This document shows, piece by piece, positions 8,952-17,620 of a stretch of DNA of 25,712 nucleotides. The notes beneath the pieces were generated by a model. The model did no database searches and had not been told where the DNA came from. It worked only from the letters and a program-made list of their open reading frames with translations. Numbering within the stretch: the stretch's first letter is position 1; each line of letters starts with the position of its first letter. Source of the DNA: Chara braunii (Eukaryota > Streptophyta > Charophyceae > Charales > Characeae). The position numbers and the translations under genes are program-made. Location: contig BFEA01000196.1 of the NCBI GenBank assembly GCA_003427395.1, forward strand, positions 527,224 through 552,935. Direction: 5' to 3'.

Positions 8952-9344
8952 TTAAGACCTTAACCCACGTTCATAAGTAGACACAATGTGAGGAGCAGTT
9001 TCAAGTAATTCTCTTTTACTAAACCATCTGTCCTTAAACGGAGACTGAGACTTGAAACGTGCCTTGAACTGCTTTTGTGGTCGTCCGCGTCCTCCTGTAG
9101 AAAAGAATCCATGTTCTATGATCCGATCTACTTCATACGTGCCTTCCATTGATGGCGGAATCATAGATGATCTGTTTGGGAACTCTTTTCCTTCTACATA
9201 GGGTAATAGTTTGGACGCGTGAAAGACAGGATACGTTTTGAGGTGTGGGGGAATATCAATACGATAAGATGGTCCCTCCAAATCCCCAATCACTTTGAGA
9301 ACTTCCCAAAGTCCAAAATAGACAGGCAACAATTTTTGAGACAT
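8952..9344 (-). pseudogene. Integrase C-terminus with chromodomain-like tail
   Basis: An open frame of 130 codons reads from VYFGLWEVLKVIGD and DIPPHLKTYPVFHASKLLPY into YEVDRIIEHGFFST, a Lys/Arg-rich strand, and DRWFSKRELLETAPHIVSTYE. The first part is the SH3-like integrase C-terminal fold. The second has the Glu-Val-x-Arg-Ile, aromatic strand and Trp..Leu..Ala..Ile-Val..Tyr pattern of the chromodomain that directs chromoviruses to chromatin. It is in a different frame from the catalytic core upstream, so at least one frameshift lies between about 9256 and 9344. Confidence 0.8.
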
Positions 9345-10345
9345 CTTCTTCCAATGAAAACTCTTTGGACTTGACCCAGACTAGATCACCTTCCTTGAAT
9401 GTAGATGGTCGAGGATGCTTGTTAGCTTGTTGAATCATTTGGGCCTGAGCTTTCTTCAGATTCTCCTTTGCTTTCTTGATGTCTTCTTGAAACAATACTA
9501 CATATTCTCGGGTCCCTGGAGGTAACCTTAGAAATTGGTCCCATGTGAACACATCAATGGGACGCTTAGGCTTCCACCCCTTATGCAGTGCATTAGGTGT
9601 ACGCCCTGTAGCAGTATGAACACTATTATTATATGCACTTGCAATCTTGGGTAAGTTTTCATCCCAATCAATCTGATCGGGTCTCACATACATGCGCAAA
9701 AAGTGTTGGCACAGAGGGTTCATCTGCTCAGTCTGGCCATTCATTTCAGGATGTCGTCCTGACGACATGGTCAATCATGTGCCATATGCTTCCATAAGTT
9801 TTTGCCATGGCATACTTGGAAACCTGACATCGCGATCAGACACAATAGACTCAGGAGAACCATACTCCGTCACCCATCGCATCTGAAACTTTTGAATGAC
9901 AAGTTCAGTTCGCGCTTCTGTAGGTAAGGGAATAAACATGGTGTATTTAGAGAAACGATCCACAATAACCATTACTTGGTTGTTGCCATTGCGGCTTTTG
10001 GTGAGACTCATAAAATCAATCGAAATGGACTCACCTGGTTCACGGGGAATCGGTAATGGTTTCAGAAGAAGGTTTGTTTCTCTGGCACACCAGGCGTGTG
10101 CGAACATAAGTTAGTACGTCCTCTTTCAATCCCTTCCAATCAAAGCGTTCCCTAACTTCAACGTAAGTTTTCTTTAAACCAAAAAAATGTCCCTCAGTGT
10201 CGTGACATTCCCCAATCAGCAGACTTTTGATTTCTTCCTTGTGGGGAATATACAATTTTTGTTCAATTTTGTCTAGCAAGAAAAGCAAACCATCGGTTAC
10301 TATATAGTTGGGAAGTAAAGTTGGGTCTTTCGCAAGGACATTCAT
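9256..10345 (-). pseudogene. Integrase zinc-binding domain and catalytic core, broken
   Basis: The N-terminal HHCC region is visible at 10100-10345 (ECHDTEGHFFGLKKTY). The first cysteine of the final Cys-x-x-Cys pair is replaced by arginine (YVRTRLVCQRN). The core follows after a frameshift around 10040-10107. The first Asp lies in SIDFM near 10015, the second in VSDRD near 9831, and the Glu in NGQTEQMN near 9730. The DDE triad therefore survives. A TGA stop at 9775-9777 interrupts the core between the second Asp and the Glu. The frame continues through the linker KEGDLVWVKSKEFSL to about 9350. Confidence 0.88.
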
Positions 10346-11010
10346 GATAGGCTTTCAGATAGGGTCAGTAGCATATCCTTGACGAATTTTATCTTTCAAA
10401 TCATTCCCAACATCTATGTAAAGAGACAATAGTACCAAAGAAATCACATCGTCTGGACAACGCATCTGCTACCACATTAGTTTTGAACTCAAAATCAGAA
10501 GTATCAATAAATCAAGACCGCTGTACTAGCTTATAAGAGAGTTTAGGTTGTCTTTATCCACTTCAGTGTCGAGTGGTCCGAGTACACAGTGAAGTGTCTC
10601 CCTAACAAGTAGTGCTTTCATGTTTCCAACGCACAGACTAAGGCATATAATTCCCTTTCAAAAGTGGAGTTATCGACCTTTTCCGATGGTAATCGTGGAG
10701 ACATAAATTCGATGGGTCTATAACCCTTAACATCGTACTGTTGAAGGACTGCGCCAATCGCGTACTGACTTGCATTGGTAGTGACAATGAAGGGCAGTGA
10801 CGGATCAACAATTTTTAGATAGTGAGTCAAAGCATATTTTATCTTCTTGAAGGAAAACTCACAGTCTTGGTCTCACAACCAGATAGTGCCTTTCTTTAAC
10901 AATCTTCTCATTGGAGCGGCAATCAGTGAGAAGTTCCTAATGAACTTTCTATAGTAGCTTGCCAAACCAAGGAAAGATCGTAGTTCGGTTACAAACTTAG
11001 GCCGTGGTCA
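10346..11010 (-). pseudogene. RT thumb/connection and RNase H, broken
   Basis: The minus strand reads [16 protein letters not shown] (thumb/connection) and then the RNase H start, FIVTTNASQYAIGAVLQQYD, at 10618-10830. The aspartate expected in the first RNase H catalytic motif is asparagine here (codon 10774-10776). Later motifs include STFERELYALVCALE (second acidic position) and TVYSDHSTLKWI. TGA stops at 11008-11010 and 10873-10875 sit where tryptophan is usual. Below about 10540 the frame decays, with no long open stretch to 10346. Confidence 0.85.
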
Positions 11011-11790
11011 ATCTCGAATTGCTGATATTTCTTTTCTTCTGGCCTTAGGCCATCTTCGTTCACTATGTCCTAAATATACGACTTCAGACTTAGCGAACTT
11101 TGGCTTCTTTGGGTTTGTTTTGAAGTTGCCCTCTCGCAACTTTCCTAGAACTAGACGGAGATGCTTGTCGTGATCTTCTAGTGTTTTACTATACATTAGA
11201 ATATTATCGAGATAGACAATAACGAAGTGATCCAACCATTGACGAAACAATTCATTCATTGACCGTTGGAACGTCGCAGGGCCATTTGTCAATCCGAAAG
11301 GCATTACCATGAACTCGTAATGGCCATACCTTGTTCGGAATGCAGTCTTGTGTTGATCTGCGGGTTTCACCTCGATTTGATGGTACCCAGACTTCATATC
11401 AATCTTACTAAAATACTTGCAACCCTGCAACTGATCAAGTAGGTCGTCAATGCGAGGAAGCGGTTCAGCATTCTTGATAGTGACGACATTCAACCCTCAA
11501 TAGTGAATACATAGACGCAGTTCATCTTCCTTTTTGGGCACAAACAAGACAGGTGCACCATAGGGAGATAAGCTAGGGCGAATCCATCCCTTGTTAGGAA
11601 GCTCGTGCAGTTGTTTCCTTAATTCCTCAAGTTCCCTAGAAGACATTCGATAGATGGGGCCCTTGGGGAATCTTGCTAGCACGTTCCGTGATTTCGGCAG
11701 GTCCAGTCTGCAGATCCTTGAACTCAAAAAGAAGACTTTCAATAGTTGGAGGGCAGGAAGAAGAAGACTCGCAGACTTTCTTTACCAACA
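11011..11790 (-). pseudogene. Reverse transcriptase, catalytically altered
   Basis: The fingers read [24 protein letters not shown] stop at 11497-11499 follows. The palm continues VTIKNAEPLPRIDDLLDQLQ, FSKIDMKSGYHQIEVKP (first catalytic Asp present), FMVMPFGLTNGPATFQRSMN, and the active-site loop YLDNILMYSKTLEDH. In Ty3 elements this loop carries two adjacent aspartates. Here the second is asparagine (codon 11203-11205), which should abolish polymerisation. The domain is otherwise of normal order and length. Confidence 0.92.
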
Positions 11791-11889
11791 CCATCATAAC
11801 TTCCTGTTCCAACTTCTTCTTTGAAACAATCGATCGAAAAGTTGGGTAACTCGTACAACAAAAAGACAAACTAGAGTCAGAGTCAAACT

Positions 11890-12433
11890 TATGATACAAT
11901 TTAATGGGTTTTATTTCAGATTGTGCATCCTTGAGTTGCATAACCTTGCCTTTGAAATCAATATCTAGGTTGGCTTCCTCGTGCCAGTCCATACCCAAAA
12001 TAAGATCAAAAGGCAAATTCTTCTCTACTAGGAAAGACAATTCATGCATGATCTTCTTTCCTTCCCTAGTTTTAAACTGACACTTAGTACAATCAACATA
12101 TTTTGAGACAGTGATCGTACTCTTGTCTGCTAACATAAACGTGATAGGTCGAGACAAATCTTTCACCTTCATTCCGAGATGCAACTTGCGGATTTCTTTC
12201 TCGGAGATGTAGGACCTCGTCAATCCGGGGTCCTACAATGCACCTACTCGTTTTCGTGCGATTTTATCAACAAATAACAATTCGCCCTTAGATTTTGCTT
12301 TTCGAGCCCATGAGCTACGTAAGGCTAGCAATTCATTAGTTAGCTCATCAAGGGAGTCATCCAGAAAAACAGAACATAAGACAATGTAAGGGCGGTCTGG
12401 ATGATAGGCTAAGGAAGGTCCATCCTCTGCCAT
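11890..12433 (-). pseudogene. Retroviral-type aspartic protease, broken
   Basis: The reading frame from 12433 gives LLFVDKIARKRVGAL, then a TAG stop at 12233-12235, then DPGLTRSYISEKEIRKL. The catalytic Asp is present, but the residue after it is proline where Ser or Thr is expected. The flap region and the second signature LPFDLILGMDWHEEANLDIDF follow near 11970-12025. The N-terminal part, LAYHPDRPYIVLCSVFLDDS, is a linker between gag and protease. Stop plus substitution make it inactive. Confidence 0.85.
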
Positions 12434-14422
12434 ATGAAAAGAAGGGTAGGAAGGGTTTGTTGGCGCCTCACCTTTCTGTTCGTCCTTACCCTTTATCTCA
12501 GTAGGAGCAGATGCTGCTACTACTGGCTGTTCGCTTTTGGGTTTCTGATCAAAGGGCAGTATGCGACCACATGTCCCGTTGTGCCATATTTAAGACATTG
12601 CGCATTGTCCATGCGCTCCTGCCAAGTTTCACGAGTTATTCCCATCTTTAACTAGGGCTTCCCCTCGACAATGCCAGGGTGTATTGGAAACAAGCGCGAT
12701 TTCTTCCTTACATTATTTTTGGTTGGCCCTCCCCTGGTGGCCACAGCAGCAGTGGCTTCCCCCTTTCCGGAGTCACTGTTGTTATCCTTTTTTCGTCTTC
12801 TCTCGGCCACTTTTCCACCATGTCATCATCGAAGACAACGAGGATGTGATCCTGACACTTTTGTCGCCAGATAACTCATTTTCTGTCGTCATACATCGTC
12901 CCCCCTCCTCCTCCTCCAGACTTAACTATGGTTGCATATGAGTTTTTGACTTGAGAAGTCATTTGCTCCCTTTGCAGAGCGAGGTTTCGAAATTGCCTAT
13001 AATTATACTTACCGGACTTTGCTTCCACCACCAAGTGTCCCCGGATGGGTTCAAGCAATGCGCGGGAGTAAATGTACAGCACTTGGTTGTCTTGCAGGTT
13101 CAATCCTGCAGCAATCGGTCGACTGCGCAGGACAAAGCTACGACCGACGTCCAATGCTTTTGACCAATCGTAGTTAATTGGTCAAACACCTTGTCCGCCA
13201 TCGTCTTGTCTAGGAAACGGCCCTTGATTTTGGCCAAGAAGTGTTTTAGGGTCAATGTTTTGCCCACTCACCGATGTCTTCAAAACCCGCCGCGTTAGCC
13301 TCAGCCAACACCCATTGTTTGGCCTCACCTCCCATACAAGAGGTGGTGAACCCCACTTGGGACTCCGTCTCGATCGAGCGGTGCTTACATACGTTTGGAT
13401 TTCAGCAATCCACAGAGGCAAAATTTTATCTTTCTTGTTATTAAAAGCAAAAGGCAACTTCATTTTCACTCTTTCTTTCTTCTTTGGCTTCTCTGGTTTT
13501 ACACTTGTCTTGTCCGGAGTTGTCGAAGAAGAAGGACACTTGGGAGGAGTAGAATGAGAAGATTTAGGCGAAGAAGACGATGGACTCGGCGATCCAGTCC
13601 CATTGGTCGACGTCTTAATTCTAGGACCAGCAGACTTGATGGCATCACTCGTCAACTTCTTCTCTTCATTCTTCACTTCTTTTTTTTCTTCTCTTTCTTC
13701 TTCCTTACCTTCTACCTGGTTCTTTCATTTCACAATGTTTGTGATTGTTCTTAATCCTACAGCAATCTCATCTAACTGAGTTTGCTGTTTGTCAATTTTC
13801 TCTTCCAAAAAGGTAAGGTAAGTCATAATATGAGACAACGAATGCGACATGTCAACCTGCTCCCCAGTTTCTGTCCCAATCACTTGTCTAATTTCTCTAA
13901 CTCTCTGTTCCCTCCTTTGTTCTTGTTCTCTCCTTCTTGCCAGCTCTTCTTTCTTTCTTCCGCGGCCAGCGTTTCTTTTAGTTGCTGGATGTTCGCTTCA
14001 ATCGTATCCTCAGTCACTTCTGGTTTAACCTCACCTTTACGAGTCAATCCCATCACTTCTTCCAACTGTTTTAATGCAAACTGGTCTAGCGCCTGACGAC
14101 ACTGGGCAACCAGTTTGGAGATCTCGGTCCCGGCTGCCACAACCTCCACAGCTGTAACAGCTGTCTTCAGACGGCCCTCAGCCGTCTGCAGATCAAATCT
14201 GTTATGGATGTGTTGTTCGGCATCTGGTCCGGATAGATGCATTTCACTCAACAGTTGATTCCACAAGGCTAGCAGTTCTTGTTTCCTATTTTCGGCCTGC
14301 GTCCGAGTCTTAATCTCGAATGGTCCATCGCCCACAGAGAGCGTGATCGGAATAGGAAACAAGAACGTGGTCACAAACCTCGTCAGAATAGACGTCTGCA
14401 GATTTTTCCAGAAGTGAGACAT
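12434..14422 (-). pseudogene. gag polyprotein, fragmented
   Basis: Pieces in different frames lie in order. The N-terminal frame 13880-14422 starts MSHFWKNLQTSILTRF and becomes a Gln/Glu/Leu-rich coiled-coil-like region (LVAQCRQALDQFALKQLEEV). It continues in another frame through SHIMTYLTFLEEKIDKQQTQ. A Ser/Pro/Lys-rich linker and the capsid start KLPFAFNNKKDKILPLW lie at 13182-13676. Capsid parts LLEPIRGHLVVEAKSGKYNY lie at 12876-13154. A CCHC zinc knuckle at 12556-12597 has Tyr for its second Cys but keeps the other Cys-His-Cys ligands. At least three frame changes are needed to read through. Confidence 0.82.
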
Positions 14423-15402
14423 TTTCGAAGGACAAAAACAAGAAAATTTGCCGGCCAGGTTGATCTACCTCAAATAATCAAAAGAAGACAATTAATTTGA
14501 TCAGTCACCTGAGCCAACAGAATCTTGAACAGAAAAGATTTCAATAGGGTGGAACAGAAAGAAATAATTTTAATTTCTCCTATGTAATCTGACTGCTGTT
14601 CTGTTTATTCTGTGTGATGAGGTCCTATACTAGTACAGGTACCGCAACCCAGGCCAGCGTGATCATCAACAGCACACAAGTGAGTAGACAGGCACACAAC
14701 ACATCTCACGACAACAAGTAAGTCCGCCAACAAACAGAACATCAATGGTTAGCGTCTTCCTTCTTCTGATGCTGTGTCTTCTGAAGTCGGGTGTGATCAC
14801 ACACTCGATCTGACGTCCAGCACCACAGTCATGTCAGTCTTCCAACCGTGCCGCCTTCGTCGTCAAAGTGTATCTTACTATCTTCCCACTTAGGCATGTT
14901 TGTGGCTGCCATGTGTCACCTCTGACATGCCAACATAGCAGCTCATCGAGTCTGCCACGTCAGCACGTTCGTCCAGTCATATCATCAATGGGGGTACACG
15001 TCAGCGTATGCCTTGTTCGTCCACGTCAGCCAGCCTGATCTCCTGTAGCGATACCAGTACGTCGCCAGTCAATCATACAATGCCACGTCAGCCAGGTAAT
15101 GGGAGACCCCACATCAGACAATGCCACATCAGCCTGGAGCTCCTCCCCACAATAGACGAGTGGTAAGTCAGCACTGCCATGTCAGCGTTCCTCAATAATC
15201 ACTGGCCACGTAGCAGTGTATCCCGATCGCAAATGCGATCGATCGGGATCTGGATCGTAATGTGATCCTGACTGGAACATCCCCTGTCGGGAGACCAATG
15301 CCACGTGAGCACCTGACGTGTGTCTCGAGCTCTCTCCCACACTTGTCGCCGTCGTCGTTCTCATACAGGTCGTCGTCGTCGGTCACGTCATTGGGAGTAC
15401 AG
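14423..15402 (-). other. Untranslated leader of the retroelement
   Basis: About 980 bases lie between the primer-binding site and gag without a long reading frame. The right half (14950-15400) is studded with copies of TGCCACGTCAGC or near variants. Clear ones begin near 14953, 14995, 15020, 15081, 15109, 15122 and 15176, with related ACGT blocks near 15204, 15298, 15313 and 15383. On the element's own strand they read GCTGACGTGGCA. A palindrome CGATCGATCG.. and a TCGTCGTCG run are near 15236-15245 and 15372-15380. Confidence 0.75.
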
Positions 15403-15413
15403 CTCTGATACCA
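15403..15413 (-). other. Primer-binding site, initiator tRNA-Met
   Basis: The minus strand reads TGGTATCAGAG, complementary to the 3' end of plant initiator methionine tRNA and the standard primer site of plant LTR retrotransposons. It is separated by three bases from the LTR end (..TTGCA). The same block and three-base spacer recur at 20535-20552. Confidence 0.93.
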
Positions 15414-15416
15414 AAT

Positions 15417-16485
15417 TGCAATGGACCCAGATCGTGAAGACACTTGTCAACAATGCAAGGCCAGATGAATATCAACCTGCTGATGATTATCAATAATCAT
15501 AATCGTGTCCAGATAGAATGAGATGAGAAAAACATACACAGACGAAGGAGAGAGGAGGGAGAATATCACCACCTCAGTAATCAATAATCTGAACGCGAAT
15601 CTGAAGTTCTAACACAATGTGCCACGTGGCACGTCAATCAGTCCTCATCGGCGAGCTGGAGGAATGTCGACGTCAAGATAACCAGGTACGTATCCACTAT
15701 CGCCCCACAGTCATGATCTCCTTCCGAATGTCGTCGAAACAGAACAGCAATACCAGTCGTGTAGCCTCGCCACGTCAACAATGATAATATACTTGGCAGC
15801 GGCCACGTCAGCGGCGGCGCGTGGCAGCTGCCACGTCAGCATGCCCAGAAGACAATTGCAAGCCAGCCACCATGCCGAGCCAGCAGAGCGTCGCCGTAGT
15901 TCGCCCAGTTGCCAGCGTCTGGAGACGTCAACAATGATAATATACTTGGCAGCGGCCACGTCAGCGGCGGCGCGAGGCAGCTGCCACGTCAGCATGCCCA
16001 GAAGACAATTGCAAGCCGGCCACCATGCCGAGCCAGCAGAGCGTCGCCGTAGTTCGCCCAGTTGCCAGCGTCGAGCCAGCGTCGCAGCGTCATGCTAGCG
16101 TCGTCGTCAACGCGTGGAGTCGACATTGACGCAAGACAGAATGTCCTTCGAAGCCAGGAGGTCAACGCTTATGTAGCGTTGACGCGGGGTCTGGACCCCA
16201 GGTGCTGCATCCCTCAGCCGTCGAGATCTCAATGCAAATGACGGCCCAGATTGGCCTGCAACAGAATTCCCTGTGGCCTTGATGCTGTCTGGGTACCTGA
16301 ACACAACAAGTGAGTGTATCCGACCAAGGGCCTGGGCGCGGTACCTTTGACCTGACAGTTGACTTGGACCCTTGACTTTCCAGGGGGCAGTGCGTGGTCG
16401 CACTTCCTGGCGCAGGCCGTGTTTGGCCTGTGTCGTCTGGGCACAGTTCGGGCCCCCAGACTGCTGTGGAACAAGGGTTACTGCA
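15417..16485 (-). repeat. 5' LTR, 1,069 bp
   Basis: On the minus strand it begins TGCAGTAACCC at 16485 and ends CCATTGCA at 15417, next to the primer-binding site. This gives the usual TG..CA ends. The U3 portion matches 8359-8912. It contains a 153-bp tandem duplication (units starting near 15772 and 15925) that the 3' LTR lacks. The U5/R portion (15417-15770) has no second copy in the window. Confidence 0.88.
15772..16000 (-). promoter_or_regulatory. Duplicated LTR promoter module (ACGT boxes + TATA)
   Basis: Read on the minus strand, each 153-bp unit has two GCTGACGTGG boxes followed closely by a TATATTATC box. The boxes are at 15831-15840 and 15803-15812 with TATA at 15785-15791, and again at 15984-15993 and 15956-15965 with TATA at 15938-15944. 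Between the boxes lies a GGCAGCTGCC palindrome. ACGT-core boxes of this type are bound by plant bZIP factors. The 3' LTR carries one such module (boxes 8417-8426 and 8389-8398, TATA 8371-8377). Confidence 0.6.
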
Positions 16486-16510
16486 TGTGCTCCAGAGTCC
16501 GAATGTCATA

Positions 16511-16549
<39 letters not shown>

Positions 16550-16571
16550 ATTGGGAGATGCCAGCTGCACG

Positions 16572-16610
<39 letters not shown>

Positions 16611-16735
16611 AGCAGACAGACAGGCAGACAGAATCGGGAGATGCCAGCTGCACGCCAGATCATCGCTAACGAGTGGTAAACTAGTATGGGCAAAGCGGTA
16701 GGCTGGTATGTACTCCAGAGTCCGAATGTCATATG
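16486..16735 (+). repeat. Tandem units with GA and GACA arrays
   Basis: CTCCAGAGTCCGAATGTCATA occurs at about 16490-16510 and again at 16710-16731. Between them, (GA)n and (GACA)n arrays plus AATTGGGAGATGCCAGCTGC then ACGCCAGA occur twice (about 16548 and 16631). The retroelement inserted at the left edge of this repeat. Confidence 0.85.
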
Positions 16736-17620
16736 ACAACCAAATGTCAGTTTTTCCAGAACGTTAGGTGATGAACAGGAGGACAAAGATTGACATAGTT
16801 ACTATGGTCGGGTAACTACCAGGTCGTTTTGAGACTGCCTTAACATTATTAAGTCGAGAGGGTACAGGTTTAGGGGGCTTTGTTCATTCTGTGTCGTGTA
16901 GGATCCGTTCTGCTTTTTGGAATGTCTGAGGGAACGGGGAGTTTCCCCTTCCACAGGGAGATTGTTTTGAGGAGCTGAGTAATCGCATAGGGCTGGAGTA
17001 ATGTGGCGCCCAGTGTGGAGTAATGTGGAACATGAGGGCCTCCCAAACCTGGGTGTGAAGTAATGTGGCATGCTGAGGGCCTCCCACACCGGGCTAGTAG
17101 CCCGGACATTTTCCAGGGACAGCCGTCGGCCGCCGGACCCTTGCCAAGGGACCCCAGCTGATTCAAAGGGCTTGGGAAGTTGGTTCCCAGACTGACATGT
17201 GTGTTTTGTTTCCCGTTCTGAGTCCATGTGTGTGTGTGTGTGTGTGTGTGTTTTGTCTGTTCCCAGTCCAGTCTATTCAGTTTGCGTTGCTTTCGATTTC
17301 AGGCAGGTGTGTGTGTATTCTGTCTGTTCCGAGTCCAGGTGTGTGTGTATTCTGTCTGTTCTCACTCCACTTCCATTCATGACGCACAGTCCTTATGGGA
17401 CAAATCTCGTTTTATCTGACCTGCCGTGAGCCGTGACGTTGCACGCATCAGCAGGTAGCAGAGTCTGCAGTTTTTGCGGATATGGTTGCAAGCCCTTTCC
17501 CATGCTTTGGCGTTGTACCTTGGAGCTTGGAAGGTGGAGTTGCATATAACTCTCAGAAAAATTCCAGAAGAGTTGCCAAAGTGCAGATGGTCTGACGTTG
17601 CTTTGCATTTGCCTTGCCAG
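16736..17620 (+). other. 3' part of the long intron
   Basis: I see no coding sequence here. Two imperfect ~46-bp units containing GTAATGTGG and GAGGGCCTCCCA lie at about 17019-17095. A ~45-bp repeat of GTGTGTGT..TCTGTCTGTTCCNAGTCCA follows at 17193-17370. The end, with CTGACG near 17592 and TTTGCCTTGCCAG, looks like a normal branch point and acceptor. A reading frame over 17474-17662 is out of phase with both flanking exons. Confidence 0.6.

Larger units (their letters stand above)
8359..16485 (-). mobile_element. Ty3/gypsy chromovirus, decayed, antisense to host gene
   Basis: Read on the minus strand, the order is: 5' LTR (15417-16485), primer-binding site (15403-15413), leader, gag, protease, reverse transcriptase, RNase H, integrase with a chromodomain-like tail, polypurine tract (8913-8930), and truncated 3' LTR (8359-8912). 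Protease-RT-RNaseH-integrase order defines Ty3/gypsy, and the C-terminal chromodomain-like segment points to the chromovirus branch. Multiple stops, frameshifts and changed catalytic residues mean it cannot move on its own. The five bases right of the 5' LTR are TGTGC. The matching left flank is lost with the truncation, so no target-site duplication can be confirmed. Confidence 0.92.
6319..17620 (+). other. 11.3-kb intron of the USP40-like gene
   Basis: The intron is bounded by GTATGT at 6319 and a CTGAC..TTGCATTTGCCTTGCCAG acceptor ending at 17620, and phase 1 is kept on both sides. It contains a minisatellite, a hammerhead-like motif on the sense strand, two tandem duplications, a complete but decayed antisense Ty3/gypsy element, and more tandem repeats near its 3' end. 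The antisense orientation keeps the element's own processing signals off the host transcript. Confidence 0.7.

Noticed and set aside
12671-13163. + strand frames within the retroelement
   Set aside because: They are antisense shadows of the gag region, which has recognisable capsid and zinc-knuckle text on the minus strand.
17614-17616. TTG as a start codon for the 854-codon frame
   Set aside because: It lies in the 3' splice-site tract. Phase and peptide continuity with the exon ending at 6318 show that this is an internal exon.
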